DNA of 64,000 nt from assembly GCF_018128065.1 (NCBI RefSeq), contig NZ_CP072360.1, positions 1,120,501 through 1,184,500 on the forward strand, read 5' to 3'. Below are positions 37,701-45,685 of the stretch, in pieces. Position numbers and translations under genes: made by a program. Under the pieces are notes generated by a model. That model made no database searches. It saw only the letters and a program-made list of their open reading frames with translations, and was not told the DNA's origin. The DNA is from Prevotella melaninogenica (GTDB lineage: Bacteria; Bacteroidota; Bacteroidia; Bacteroidales; Bacteroidaceae). Positions within the stretch are counted from its first letter, which is position 1. Every line of letters starts with the position of its first letter.

Positions 37701-39876
37701 AAAGAAAGGCTTTGATTTGGCAGTACAGGCTGCAATGAAGGGTAGAGGTATACAACTTTCTATTACATCCCCACAATCAATCTTAGGATATAAGTCCTTT
37801 GCTGTTAACGACTCCAACTACATCTATATAGGAAGGGATCGGCGTTTGTCCGCCGACCTTCGTCTTGAAGCTGCTGATGGAACTGGTATGCTCGTATCAA
37901 CAGAAGATTCAGATACGACATCACTGCAGAATGTGACACTATCAATGAACCACTTTGAGTTGGGCAACTTACTTGCTGTATTACCATTTGCACCAAAATT
38001 GTCAGGAATGTTGGATGGTGACTATCACCTTGTACAGACAAAGAAAGAGCTCACCATTTCAAGTGATATGACTATTAAGAAGCTCATTTATGAGAATAGT
38101 TTTATGGGCGATGTTGGTACACAGTTTGTTTATATGCCTAAAGATGATGGTTCACACTATGTTGATGGTATCATAACACAGGATGGTAAAGAGGTTGGTA
38201 TACTCTCAGGAACCTATAATAACGAGGGTGCTGGAGAACTCGATGCTACCTTAGAAATGAATCATTTCCCATTAAATTACGTCAACGGCTTTGTTCCTGA
38301 TCAGATTGTTGGACTTGATGGATTTGGAGAAGGAACACTCACGATGAAAGGGTCATTAAAGAACCTTGATATAAATGGTGAGGTTTATCTTGATTCATCT
38401 TACTTGGTTAGTGTACCATACGGTATAAAGATGCGATTTGCAGATGATCCTGTACAAATACGCAATAGTCATATCCAATTTGAAAACTTTGAACTTTTCG
38501 CAAGTAATGGTTCTCCACTTGATATTTCAGGATACTTAGATTTCTCTAATTTCGCACATATGAAGCTTGATGCGCAAATGAGAGCAGAGAATTTCCAGAT
38601 CATCAATTCAAAGAAGAATTCACGTTCAGAAGTTTATGGAAAGGCTTTTGTTGACTTTATGGGACGTATTAATGGAGAGTTAAGTAATTTACAATTGACA
38701 GGAAAGCTTGATGTTTTAGGTAATACTGATGTTACATACGTTGTGAGAGATGGTACACTGGCAACAGATAATGATTTAAAAGACCTTGTTCAGTTTACCA
38801 ACTTCAATGACTCTACTACGAATGTCGTTGTCAAACGTCCTGATATTACGGGTTTCACAATGGCTCTCAATGTCGATATAGATGAGCAAGCGCATGTGTT
38901 CTGCGCATTGAATGCTGACCAATCGAATTATATTGACTTCTTAGGAGGAGGAAATCTGCTTCTTAACTATGACCCAACGAATAGTGTACAGGTACGTGGC
39001 AGATATACGTTAAATGATGGTAAAATGAAATATTCTCTACCTGTTATTCCACTTCGCACCTTTAATATAAAGGATGGTAGTTATATTGAATTTACAGGTA
39101 ATCCAATGAAGCCAACACTTAATATTACTGCAACGGAAAATGTCAGGACAAGTGTATCAAGTGGTTCGGGTGAAGGCAGGATAGTTGATTTTGAATGTGG
39201 AGTAAGCCTTACCAAACAGTTTCCTAAGCCTGGAGTTCAATTTATTATCACTGCACCAGAGGATCAAGAGATGCAGAATGTTTTAAACACAAAGGGTGTT
39301 GAGGAACGCTCGAAACTTGCTGTTACGATGTTAGCATCAGGTATGTATTTTGATGGTGAGAATTCTGCGAGTGCAAATACTGCTATGAGTGGAGCATTAG
39401 CAGGCTTTTTACAGACACAGGTCAACTCTATCACGGGTAAGGCACTCAACTCTATGGGACTTGACTTGACTGCTAATATGGAAAGTGCAGCCGATGTGAA
39501 TGGAAACTTACATACCGATTATACCTTCAAGTTCTCAAAACGTTTGTGGAATAATCGATTACGAATCATTATGGGAGGACGTGTGTCAACAGGTTCACAA
39601 TTCTCTGAAGATAATGGTGCTTACTTTGACAATTTCTCACTTGAATATCGTTTGAATCAGAAAGAAACAAAGTATTTGAAACTTTATTATGAACGTGAAG
39701 CATACGATTGGCTTGAGGGTAATTTGAGTGAGTTTGGAGCTGGTTTTATGTGGAGGCGTAAGTTACGTCATTTTAAAGATATATTCCGTTTTAAGAATGA
39801 TTCACCTGTTGTAATGCCACAGCCTGAGAAGCCCAAACGTGACACTTTAATTAATTTCGTTAATGAGAAGAAATAA
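34732..39876 (+). CDS. tamB: TamB-like translocation/assembly protein
   Basis: TamB-type proteins span the periplasm from the inner to the outer membrane and help outer-membrane protein assembly or lipid transport. The 1714 residues start with one membrane helix at about 12-32 (LKWLIAIVATPVILFLIL) and then an AsmA-like region (DVQHLVAKVDLLPLFKRRVEV). Long beta-strand repeats follow, ending in the DUF490/TamB C-terminal domain (PLRTFNIKDGSYIEFTGNP, then the end region SKRLWNNRLRIIMGGRVSTG). Its size is within the usual range. The next gene, an Omp85 lipoprotein, overlaps its end, giving the TamB-TamL pair known from Bacteroidetes. Confidence 0.93.
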   Translation: MTNIFNIKRSLKWLIAIVATPVILFLILVALLYCPPIQNWAVKHVTAYVSEKTGMEISLNRVNLSFPLDLQLDGLKMLRSNDSIPNQKDTVADVQHLVAKVDLLPLFKRRVEVNELTFTKLKANTVNFIGDLRIRGDVQRLHIVSHAVNLVGDSIRVNKADIEGGWVDIALGDTVPVDPNKPKLLWRINIDKLNLAKTDFRLHMPGDTMSVRANFKKAMAKGTELLLHDNIYKVANVDWQGGNLSYDKNYVKHASVVFDAAHIAMQDVNLGIDSFQYAAPKIHMNIRTANMKERSGLIVKDFHGHFSMDSTSINLPDLYFRLPGTELSGRFKMDMNAFADKDPGQIATQLDGFLHLDDLRPFLTSVPKNIYQALPNQRIIVKGKMEGNLRSASFNQLRLAMPGYFNLTGTGWIADMMSGAGHLRSDLKLKGTANNLSFISKLLPHNVRKTIALPRGVNINGDVHVRKKLYMGNIQLTQGGGCIRMNGAYNSSTELYRLTADATAFPVQRFLPTMGLSAFSGSIRTQGRGTDFLNPKSSTNLSLRIRSFKYGKYVLDGLNGDISKHGEQLSAHVNSTNRMLGGNFTYQGRVNSNLVDGHIRGWLHRVDLHAMGVMTERYVVSTWADVDIRSDMKNNHYVSGPLRSFRLLQEGRKKSYLLAAGNFDIRADVHSNSLETHLKGNLSEADLQAFGFIDKHYITSAKADITLRSDMKKYYAVSGNVGHLLLSELRKGKRVPLVEGNFNLDATMRGDQIGGSINGVFPRVDLYQLGIVDKAMSSSFTANTSFAMSGKDDLNVRGLVGNLRITDQNRIYTPGDVKIDLMSRRDAVYATLDGGDFHLSTAFNSSVNQLTENGMRIYKTIRKQLTDRRIDQPAIIRQLPLGHFTLRSGRNNLLSNLLAQDGYAFSQADINLTSSPQKGLDGYISVDSLVYNDIHIDSIRADLTSVDGQVNYKLSVVNNPNNSYPYHGYLQGILYEHGLQTHATILDNNGKKGFDLAVQAAMKGRGIQLSITSPQSILGYKSFAVNDSNYIYIGRDRRLSADLRLEAADGTGMLVSTEDSDTTSLQNVTLSMNHFELGNLLAVLPFAPKLSGMLDGDYHLVQTKKELTISSDMTIKKLIYENSFMGDVGTQFVYMPKDDGSHYVDGIITQDGKEVGILSGTYNNEGAGELDATLEMNHFPLNYVNGFVPDQIVGLDGFGEGTLTMKGSLKNLDINGEVYLDSSYLVSVPYGIKMRFADDPVQIRNSHIQFENFELFASNGSPLDISGYLDFSNFAHMKLDAQMRAENFQIINSKKNSRSEVYGKAFVDFMGRINGELSNLQLTGKLDVLGNTDVTYVVRDGTLATDNDLKDLVQFTNFNDSTTNVVVKRPDITGFTMALNVDIDEQAHVFCALNADQSNYIDFLGGGNLLLNYDPTNSVQVRGRYTLNDGKMKYSLPVIPLRTFNIKDGSYIEFTGNPMKPTLNITATENVRTSVSSGSGEGRIVDFECGVSLTKQFPKPGVQFIITAPEDQEMQNVLNTKGVEERSKLAVTMLASGMYFDGENSASANTAMSGALAGFLQTQVNSITGKALNSMGLDLTANMESAADVNGNLHTDYTFKFSKRLWNNRLRIIMGGRVSTGSQFSEDNGAYFDNFSLEYRLNQKETKYLKLYYEREAYDWLEGNLSEFGAGFMWRRKLRHFKDIFRFKNDSPVVMPQPEKPKRDTLINFVNEKK

Positions 39877-39892
39877 GAAATATATACCTTCA

Positions 39893-42286
39893 ATGAGTAG
39901 AAAAAGAATCATGAAACTATTATGTTTTATGGGTATCTTTTTTGTTTTTGTTGCATGTAGTACAACTTCTGCAATTCCTGATGGAGAGTATTTGTACACG
40001 GGAATGGATGAAACGAGGTATGATAACTATCAACCAAATAAGCATTTTAATGATGTAAAAGAAGAGTTAGATTTGGTTCTTGCTACCAAGCCTAATGCAG
40101 CTTGGTTTGGTAGTCCAAGTGTGCGCTCTCCTTTCCCCGTAGGCTTATGGATATGGAATGCTTTTTCGCAAGACACAACAAGACTTAGTCGTTGGTTGGT
40201 GCGTGCATTTGGTTCTGCGCCAGTTTTAATGAGCTCAACGACTCCAGATCTACGTGTGACAGTCGGAGAGAATCTTCTACGCAAACGTGGTTACTTCAAT
40301 GGAAAGATAAACTATGAGAAACTTGCACAGAAAAATCCAAAGAAGATGCGTCTAAAGTATGCTGTTAACATGGGTCGTCTATGGTTACTTGATAGCATAC
40401 AATACACCAATTTCCCACCTACTGCTGATAGTCTGATAGGAAAGAATCTTAAAGACGCAATCATTCACAAGGGAGATGCCTTTGATGTAGCAACACTTGA
40501 ACAGGAGCGCAAGAGAATTACAGAGCTTTTCCGTAATAATGGTTACTATTATTATCAGAATAATGATGCGAGTTATCTCGCTGACACAACGAAAGTATAT
40601 GGCTCTGCTTCCGTTCGTCTTCAGTTGGCTGACTCTGTGAATACAAAAGCACTAAGAAAATGGAATGTTGGGACTATGACCTTTAATTTACAACGTCAGG
40701 TTATGGACTCTCTTCATCAACAAAAGCGTTTTCGTGATATTATTGTAAATTACAATGGTTCACACATGCCACTCCGACTTCGTGCAATCGCTAATAGTTT
40801 AAAGATATGGCCTGGTACGGTTTATAATAATGAACTATTTGAAAAGACCCAGCAACAGCTGAATAATAGTGGCGTTTTCTCTGCAACGAATTTTACATTC
40901 TCTCCTTCTGATACGACGGATACATGTAATGTTTTGGATATGACTGCCAATTGTTTGTTTGATAAGCCTTATGACTTTTATATTGAAGCCTATGGAAAAG
41001 GAAAGACAAGTGGTAGATATGGTCCAGAGGCAATTATTGGTCTAACAAAACGCAATGCCTTGCGTGGTGGCGAAAAGTTTAACTTACGTGTGCATGGCTC
41101 TTACGAATGGGCATCAAGTATTGATGATAATGGTAATGATCATCTTGGAATTAACAATTACGAATATGGGGCTGAAGCGAGCCTGCAGTTCCCTCGTCTT
41201 GTTAATCCATTTGTAACACCACCACGAAAACGATGGGAACATGAAGAAAGGAAGATTGCTGCGGCGGCTGAAAAGGGACTTGTCTATAAGCCGAAACCGC
41301 CTCACACATATTACACAATACCTTCTACAACGCTCAAAGCTTCTTTTGATGTACTGAATCGTGCGAAGTATTTTAAACGACATGTTGTGTCAGGTGAGTT
41401 GATTTATCAATGGCAACCAAACGAACGCAATAGCTATTCCTTTTCGCCATTGACATTAACTTACGAATATATGCACAAGGTAACTGATCGTTATCAACAA
41501 CTCATTGATAGTGTACCTTATCTTGAAGCTTCATTGGCAAACCAATTCATTCCAAAAATGGTTTTTCAATATAACTTCATGAGTCCAGCTTATTATAAGA
41601 GTCCTGTCAATATGTGGGTCACTGTCAGCGAGGCATCAAACATTCTTTCGACAGGTTATGCTGTCTTCGGGAGATCATGGAGTGAAAAAGAAAAGCAACT
41701 TTTTAAGAATCCATACGCACAGTTTGTTAAGGTAGATGCTAATTTTACAAAGGTGTGGGGTTTGGGTGATAAAAGTGGTATAGCTGCACATGCTAATTTA
41801 GGTGCACTTTGGGCATACGGAAATAGTAGGTTTGCTCCTTATACAGAACAATTTTACGTGGGTGGAGCAAATAGTATTCGTGCTTTCAATGCTCGTCAGA
41901 TTGGACCTGGACGTTATCGCTCTACACAACAACGTCGTTCATATGTAGAGCAAACTGGTGATATAAAACTACAACTTAATCTTGAATATCGTCCTCACCT
42001 TATGGGCTCACTCTATGGAGCAGTTTTCTTCGATGCTGGTAATGTTTGGACAATGCATTATGATGCAGGACGACCAGGAGGGTATTTTAGATTTAAGAAT
42101 CTTTTAAAGGAGATGGCACTTGGTACAGGTGTTGGACTTCGTTATGACCTTGGTTATTTCATGATTCGTTTAGACTGGGGTGTTGGTTTGCATGTACCTT
42201 ATGAAACTGGTAAGACAGCATTCTATAATATCTCTAAATTCAAGGATGCACAAGCCTTTCATTTAGCAATTGGTTTACCATTCTAA
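39893..42286 (+). CDS. tamL: Omp85-family outer-membrane lipoprotein TamL
   Basis: The product (797 residues from the ATG at 39893) has a lipoprotein signal with lipobox FVAC (KLLCFMGIFFVFVAC), POTRA-like domains in the N-terminal half and a C-terminal beta-barrel of the BamA/TamA family. The barrel shows the GGANSIRAF form of the conserved VRGF-type loop motif, GAVFFDAGNVW near the end and a terminal aromatic residue (GLPF). A lipid anchor on an Omp85 protein is the mark of TamL in Bacteroidetes. An ATG at 39863, overlapping tamB, and one at 39911 are alternative starts; 39893 gives a basic N-terminus before the hydrophobic stretch. Confidence 0.9.
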   Translation: MSRKRIMKLLCFMGIFFVFVACSTTSAIPDGEYLYTGMDETRYDNYQPNKHFNDVKEELDLVLATKPNAAWFGSPSVRSPFPVGLWIWNAFSQDTTRLSRWLVRAFGSAPVLMSSTTPDLRVTVGENLLRKRGYFNGKINYEKLAQKNPKKMRLKYAVNMGRLWLLDSIQYTNFPPTADSLIGKNLKDAIIHKGDAFDVATLEQERKRITELFRNNGYYYYQNNDASYLADTTKVYGSASVRLQLADSVNTKALRKWNVGTMTFNLQRQVMDSLHQQKRFRDIIVNYNGSHMPLRLRAIANSLKIWPGTVYNNELFEKTQQQLNNSGVFSATNFTFSPSDTTDTCNVLDMTANCLFDKPYDFYIEAYGKGKTSGRYGPEAIIGLTKRNALRGGEKFNLRVHGSYEWASSIDDNGNDHLGINNYEYGAEASLQFPRLVNPFVTPPRKRWEHEERKIAAAAEKGLVYKPKPPHTYYTIPSTTLKASFDVLNRAKYFKRHVVSGELIYQWQPNERNSYSFSPLTLTYEYMHKVTDRYQQLIDSVPYLEASLANQFIPKMVFQYNFMSPAYYKSPVNMWVTVSEASNILSTGYAVFGRSWSEKEKQLFKNPYAQFVKVDANFTKVWGLGDKSGIAAHANLGALWAYGNSRFAPYTEQFYVGGANSIRAFNARQIGPGRYRSTQQRRSYVEQTGDIKLQLNLEYRPHLMGSLYGAVFFDAGNVWTMHYDAGRPGGYFRFKNLLKEMALGTGVGLRYDLGYFMIRLDWGVGLHVPYETGKTAFYNISKFKDAQAFHLAIGLPF

Positions 42287-42299
42287 GCTCTTTTTTATC

Positions 42300-42342
42300 A
42301 ACTATTCAGCCCAGTTAATTCTATTAATGGGGCTGAATAGTT
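42300..42342 (+). terminator. Hairpin terminator after tamL
   Basis: AACTATTCAGCCC (42300-42312) and GGGCTGAATAGTT (42330-42342) form a perfect 13-bp stem beginning 14 bases after the tamL stop codon. T runs are present on both sides, which suits two converging transcripts. Confidence 0.7.
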
Positions 42343-42414
42343 ATTAGTCATGGTGAACGAAACTCTTTTATGGCAAGAAATAGATTTTTCGCATGTATTT
42401 CTTTTTTTAGTGCC

Positions 42415-42443
42415 AAGGCTTAGCACCATTGGTGCTAAGCCTT
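42415..42443. repeat. Perfect 29-bp palindrome AAGGCTTAGCACCA
   Basis: Two 14-bp arms with a single central base. The inner TTAGCACCA/TGGTGCTAA core is the same as in the hairpin at 2755-2831. Confidence 0.85.
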
Positions 42444-42734
42444 AACACATATGGTGTTTACCCACTGCACCACATGTGATAAGTATAAACAGAATGGTTG
42501 AATATCGTAAAAGAGATAATTGCTTTTATAACATTGTGTTGTAAGATATGAACGATGAAAGGTTAATCAGATACGAGTAAACTTTTATTGTTCAAGTGTA
42601 GCTTTTCTTTTTAGCCAGTTATAGAGCAAAAAGATGAGAAATAATATTTCTCACATTGTTTTATATAATACATAGAGAGGGGCAGAATGATTATATTTCC
42701 TTTCTATGGATAATAGGTGAGGGGGTAATAAGAC

Positions 42735-43220
42735 TTACTTCCTCACATAGTTTACAAAGCTGTATGCTGGGTTATCACCAGTAGCAGGGAGTTCTTCGCA
42801 TGATTCTACAACCCAAGTTCCATCGTTATATTCAGGGAAGAAGACATCGGCCTGTGGGGGAGTAGCGTGTATCTCTGTAAGGTAAAGGTGATCTGCTATG
42901 ACAAGTGCCTCTTTGTAAAGACTCGCTCCGCCAATGATGAAAGCTTTTTCCTCAATGCCTAAATGTTTGAGTGCTTCTTCAAGTGAAGGATAAACATCAC
43001 AGCCAGGGAAGTCTGTTTTTGTCCTACTAAGTACGATGTTCCTGCGGTTAGGTAGGGCACCTTTAGGTAGTGAATAAAATGTTTTACGTCCCATGATTAC
43101 GGTGTGTCCCGTTGTAAGTTGCTTAAAACGTTTTAGGTCTTCACTAATATAATAGACCATATCATTCTTATAACCAATGGCGCGATTTTTTGCTACTGCT
43201 GCAATGATGTTTATTTCCAT
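42735..43220 (-). CDS. folA: Dihydrofolate reductase
   Basis: FolA reduces dihydrofolate to tetrahydrofolate with NADPH, completing the cycle started by thymidylate synthase, whose gene is next upstream. The 161 residues match the family length. Visible are the N-terminal strand IIAAVAKNRAIGYKND, the substrate aspartate in YISEDLKRFK, the NADPH-binding VIMGRKTFYSLP and the FIIGGASLY segment. The position of E. coli Trp22 (MPW) is tyrosine in MVYY. A long inverted repeat separates it from thyA. Confidence 0.95.
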   Translation of the reverse strand: MEINIIAAVAKNRAIGYKNDMVYYISEDLKRFKQLTTGHTVIMGRKTFYSLPKGALPNRRNIVLSRTKTDFPGCDVYPSLEEALKHLGIEEKAFIIGGASLYKEALVIADHLYLTEIHATPPQADVFFPEYNDGTWVVESCEELPATGDNPAYSFVNYVRK

Positions 43221-43235
43221 AATGGTGTTTTAGGA

Positions 43236-43409
43236 CCTCCCCCAACCCCTCCAAAGGAGGGGAGTGCTAATTTAGCAATCAATTGGGTGAAGGATATAAA
43301 GTTCTTGACTAATTAAATTTACTATTTTAGAAGTTGAGAGAATGATTAATTTTCATACTCCAACTACTTTCTATTTGCACTCCCCTCCTTTCGGAGGGGT
43401 TGGGGGAGG
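43236..43409. repeat. Long inverted repeat between folA and thyA
   Basis: CCTCCCCCAACCCCTCC... with its own inner hairpin, at 43236-43267, recurs inverted at 43377-43409 with a one-base indel. Each arm of about 32 bases contains CCCCTCC/GGAGGGG and can also fold on itself. Base composition is far more GC-rich than the surroundings. The same type of element is common between genes in Bacteroidales. Confidence 0.8.
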
Positions 43410-43412
43410 CTT

Positions 43413-44207
43413 CTACACCGCAACCACACCAGGAATATGTGGTAACGGATTGTAATCAGTCAGTTCAAAGTCTTCGTATTTGAAGTCAAATATATCCTTT
43501 ACATCAGGATTAATCTTCATCTTTGGCAGTGGATGTGGCTCACGAGTAAGCTGGAGTTTAGCCTGCTCAAGATGGTTAAGATAAAGATGTGTATCACCTG
43601 TTGTATGGATAAACTCACCAGCCTCAAGACCTGTTACCTGTGCAATCATTTGCAAAAGGAGAGCATATGATGCAATGTTAAAAGGGACACCGAGGAAACT
43701 ATCTGCCGAACGCTGATAGAGTTGGAGCGATAGTCTACCATCTGCAACATAGAATTGGAAGAGACAGTGGCAGGGTGGGAGAGCCATATCATCCACCTCA
43801 GCAGGGTTCCATGCTGTGACCAACATACGACGTGAGTTTGGATTATGCTTAATCATGTCCACCACATTCTTAATCTGATCGATTGTACCTCCTTTATAAT
43901 CAGGCCATGAACGCCACTGATGACCATAGACTGGACCAAGTTCACCATTCTCGTCAGCCCATTCATTCCATATTCTTACACCATGCTCTTGTAGGTATCT
44001 CACGTTTGTATCACCACGTAAGAACCATAGTAATTCATAAATAATACTCTTCAAATGAAGCTTTTTGGTTGTCAGTAATGGAAAACCTTCGCGCAAGTCA
44101 AAGCGCATCTGATGCCCAAAAATGGATAAAGTTCCCGTTCCTGTTCTATCACCTTTCTGTATTCCTTCTGTGAGAATGCGGTTGAGAAGGTTTAAATATT
44201 GTTGCAT
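43413..44207 (-). CDS. thyA: Thymidylate synthase
   Basis: ThyA methylates dUMP to dTMP using methylenetetrahydrofolate, yielding dihydrofolate for FolA. The 264 residues equal the E. coli length. The catalytic cysteine lies in [12 protein letters not shown], preceded by the phosphate-binding arginines in [12 protein letters not shown]. Other signatures are [13 protein letters not shown] near the N-terminus, [20 protein letters not shown] and the end [16 protein letters not shown]. It appears to be in a minus-strand run with the rRNA methyltransferase gene upstream and folA downstream. Confidence 0.97.
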   Translation of the reverse strand: MQQYLNLLNRILTEGIQKGDRTGTGTLSIFGHQMRFDLREGFPLLTTKKLHLKSIIYELLWFLRGDTNVRYLQEHGVRIWNEWADENGELGPVYGHQWRSWPDYKGGTIDQIKNVVDMIKHNPNSRRMLVTAWNPAEVDDMALPPCHCLFQFYVADGRLSLQLYQRSADSFLGVPFNIASYALLLQMIAQVTGLEAGEFIHTTGDTHLYLNHLEQAKLQLTREPHPLPKMKINPDVKDIFDFKYEDFELTDYNPLPHIPGVVAV

Positions 44208-44276
44208 AATTGTTCGTTTATTTCTAAGATATTGTAGGGATATATTGTTTTCAAATTTTTATTATTGAGATTTACA

Positions 44277-45680
44277 TTATAGAAGTACCATAGGTTCCTC
44301 TGGTATATGTGTACTCTTTATTCGCCATTCTTGCGGATAAAGGTTGTTCGCACGGTTTCCGAGGTTCTTTGCAAAGCCTATCGGATAGCCTTTATAAGTA
44401 AGCAGAACGATACCACGTGGGGCATCAGAAGATAGTACAATAGCCTCATGACGAAGATAAGCGATAGCTGTTTGATAATCAACCTCTATATTAGGATAAG
44501 CCGATTTTTCTGCTGAAAAGGAGAGTGCTAATGTATGATCAGGGATGACATTCTTCCCCTTTTGTATTCCTTCTTTTACTCCATGCGAGAGGATACGAAG
44601 ACGTTTACGAGCTTCAGTGATTGCTTTATCAATATCAATAGTTGTCTTACTATTAAGCGCCTCATGCTCTCCACGCTTACGAATAATAGCCATAAAGATT
44701 CCTTCACCACGTGTCTTACCAGGGATGAAGCGGTAGACTGGGAAATCTCGACCGTCTTTAAGTGGATTGTCAATGAGTGACCCTGTTATATTCCATGTTT
44801 CTTCTGTAGGCACAGAGAGGAGTTCAGCATCATATTCGTTGAGAATCCACGCAATATTTTCTTCATCTTCATGTGCATTAAAGGTACAAGTAGAATAAAT
44901 GAGAATACCTCCAGGCTTTAAGTTGTCCCATATATCTGCGATAATACTACGCTGTAGTTGCCAACAATTCTCTACATTCTGTGGGCTCCATTCCTCAATT
45001 GACTGTGGGTCTTTACGGAACATTCCTTCTCCAGAACAAGGCACATCAGCTATGATAACATCAAAACGAAGCTTTGTTTTCTTATAATCACGAGGATAGT
45101 TATTTGTAACAACAACATCCTCATGACCAAACTTTTGAACATTCTCTGCCAATATCTGTGCTCGTTTTCCTATTGGTTCGTTAGAGAAAAGTAAGGAACC
45201 TGCAGGTAAAGATGTACGTGCACAAGTCGTTTTCCCACCTGGAGCAGCACAAAGGTCAAGTGCCACAACAGGCTGTTTTATCCAATAATGCAGTACATAA
45301 GAAAGAAACATAGATGATGCTTCTTGCACATAATAGACTCCAGCATGGAGTAGGGGGTCGAACGTAAAGTTAGGTCTTGTTTTCAACCAGAAACCTTCCT
45401 TACACCAAAGAATTGACTGTGGGGTTAACGCTGGATTAATTTTATTGGTATCCTCTGACAACTTAAAAGGGTTCAGACGAATGCTCACAGGTGGATTCTC
45501 ATCCAATCCTTTTAAGAAAGTTTGATAAAGGTCATCTCCGAAAAGGTTACGTGTATAGTCAGTAAAGGCAAGAGGAAGTCTTTTCTCCACTTTTTCTACC
45601 GTCTTTATTCCTTGCCCATCTTGAGTTGATGAACAAGGAGATTGTGTTACTTGATATGGTTGGCTATTATCTTTCATCAT
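44277..45680 (-). CDS. RsmF/NOL1-NOP2-Sun family rRNA m5C methyltransferase
   Basis: The 467-residue protein has an N-terminal RNA-binding region and a Rossmann methyltransferase domain with motif I DLCAAPGGKTT, the IIADVPCSGEGMFRKDP segment and the catalytic cysteine in IYSTCTFNAHEDEENI. The C-terminal part (about residues 375-467) has the extra domain seen in RsmF/YebU, which modifies C1407 of 16S rRNA. It starts 5 bases after the porE-like stop codon, so it belongs to the same transcript. The exact target base is inferred from the family. Confidence 0.9.
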   Translation of the reverse strand: MMKDNSQPYQVTQSPCSSTQDGQGIKTVEKVEKRLPLAFTDYTRNLFGDDLYQTFLKGLDENPPVSIRLNPFKLSEDTNKINPALTPQSILWCKEGFWLKTRPNFTFDPLLHAGVYYVQEASSMFLSYVLHYWIKQPVVALDLCAAPGGKTTCARTSLPAGSLLFSNEPIGKRAQILAENVQKFGHEDVVVTNNYPRDYKKTKLRFDVIIADVPCSGEGMFRKDPQSIEEWSPQNVENCWQLQRSIIADIWDNLKPGGILIYSTCTFNAHEDEENIAWILNEYDAELLSVPTEETWNITGSLIDNPLKDGRDFPVYRFIPGKTRGEGIFMAIIRKRGEHEALNSKTTIDIDKAITEARKRLRILSHGVKEGIQKGKNVIPDHTLALSFSAEKSAYPNIEVDYQTAIAYLRHEAIVLSSDAPRGIVLLTYKGYPIGFAKNLGNRANNLYPQEWRIKSTHIPEEPMVLL

Positions 45681-45685
45681 ATCGC

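Larger units (their letters stand above)
42287..42734. repeat. Non-coding gap between convergent tamL and folA
   Basis: No gene found. It contains the hairpin at 42300-42342 and the palindrome at 42415-42443, followed by related words CACATATGGTG and GCACCACATGTG to about 42480. Bases 42480-42734 are AT-rich without recognisable structure. Confidence 0.7.
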
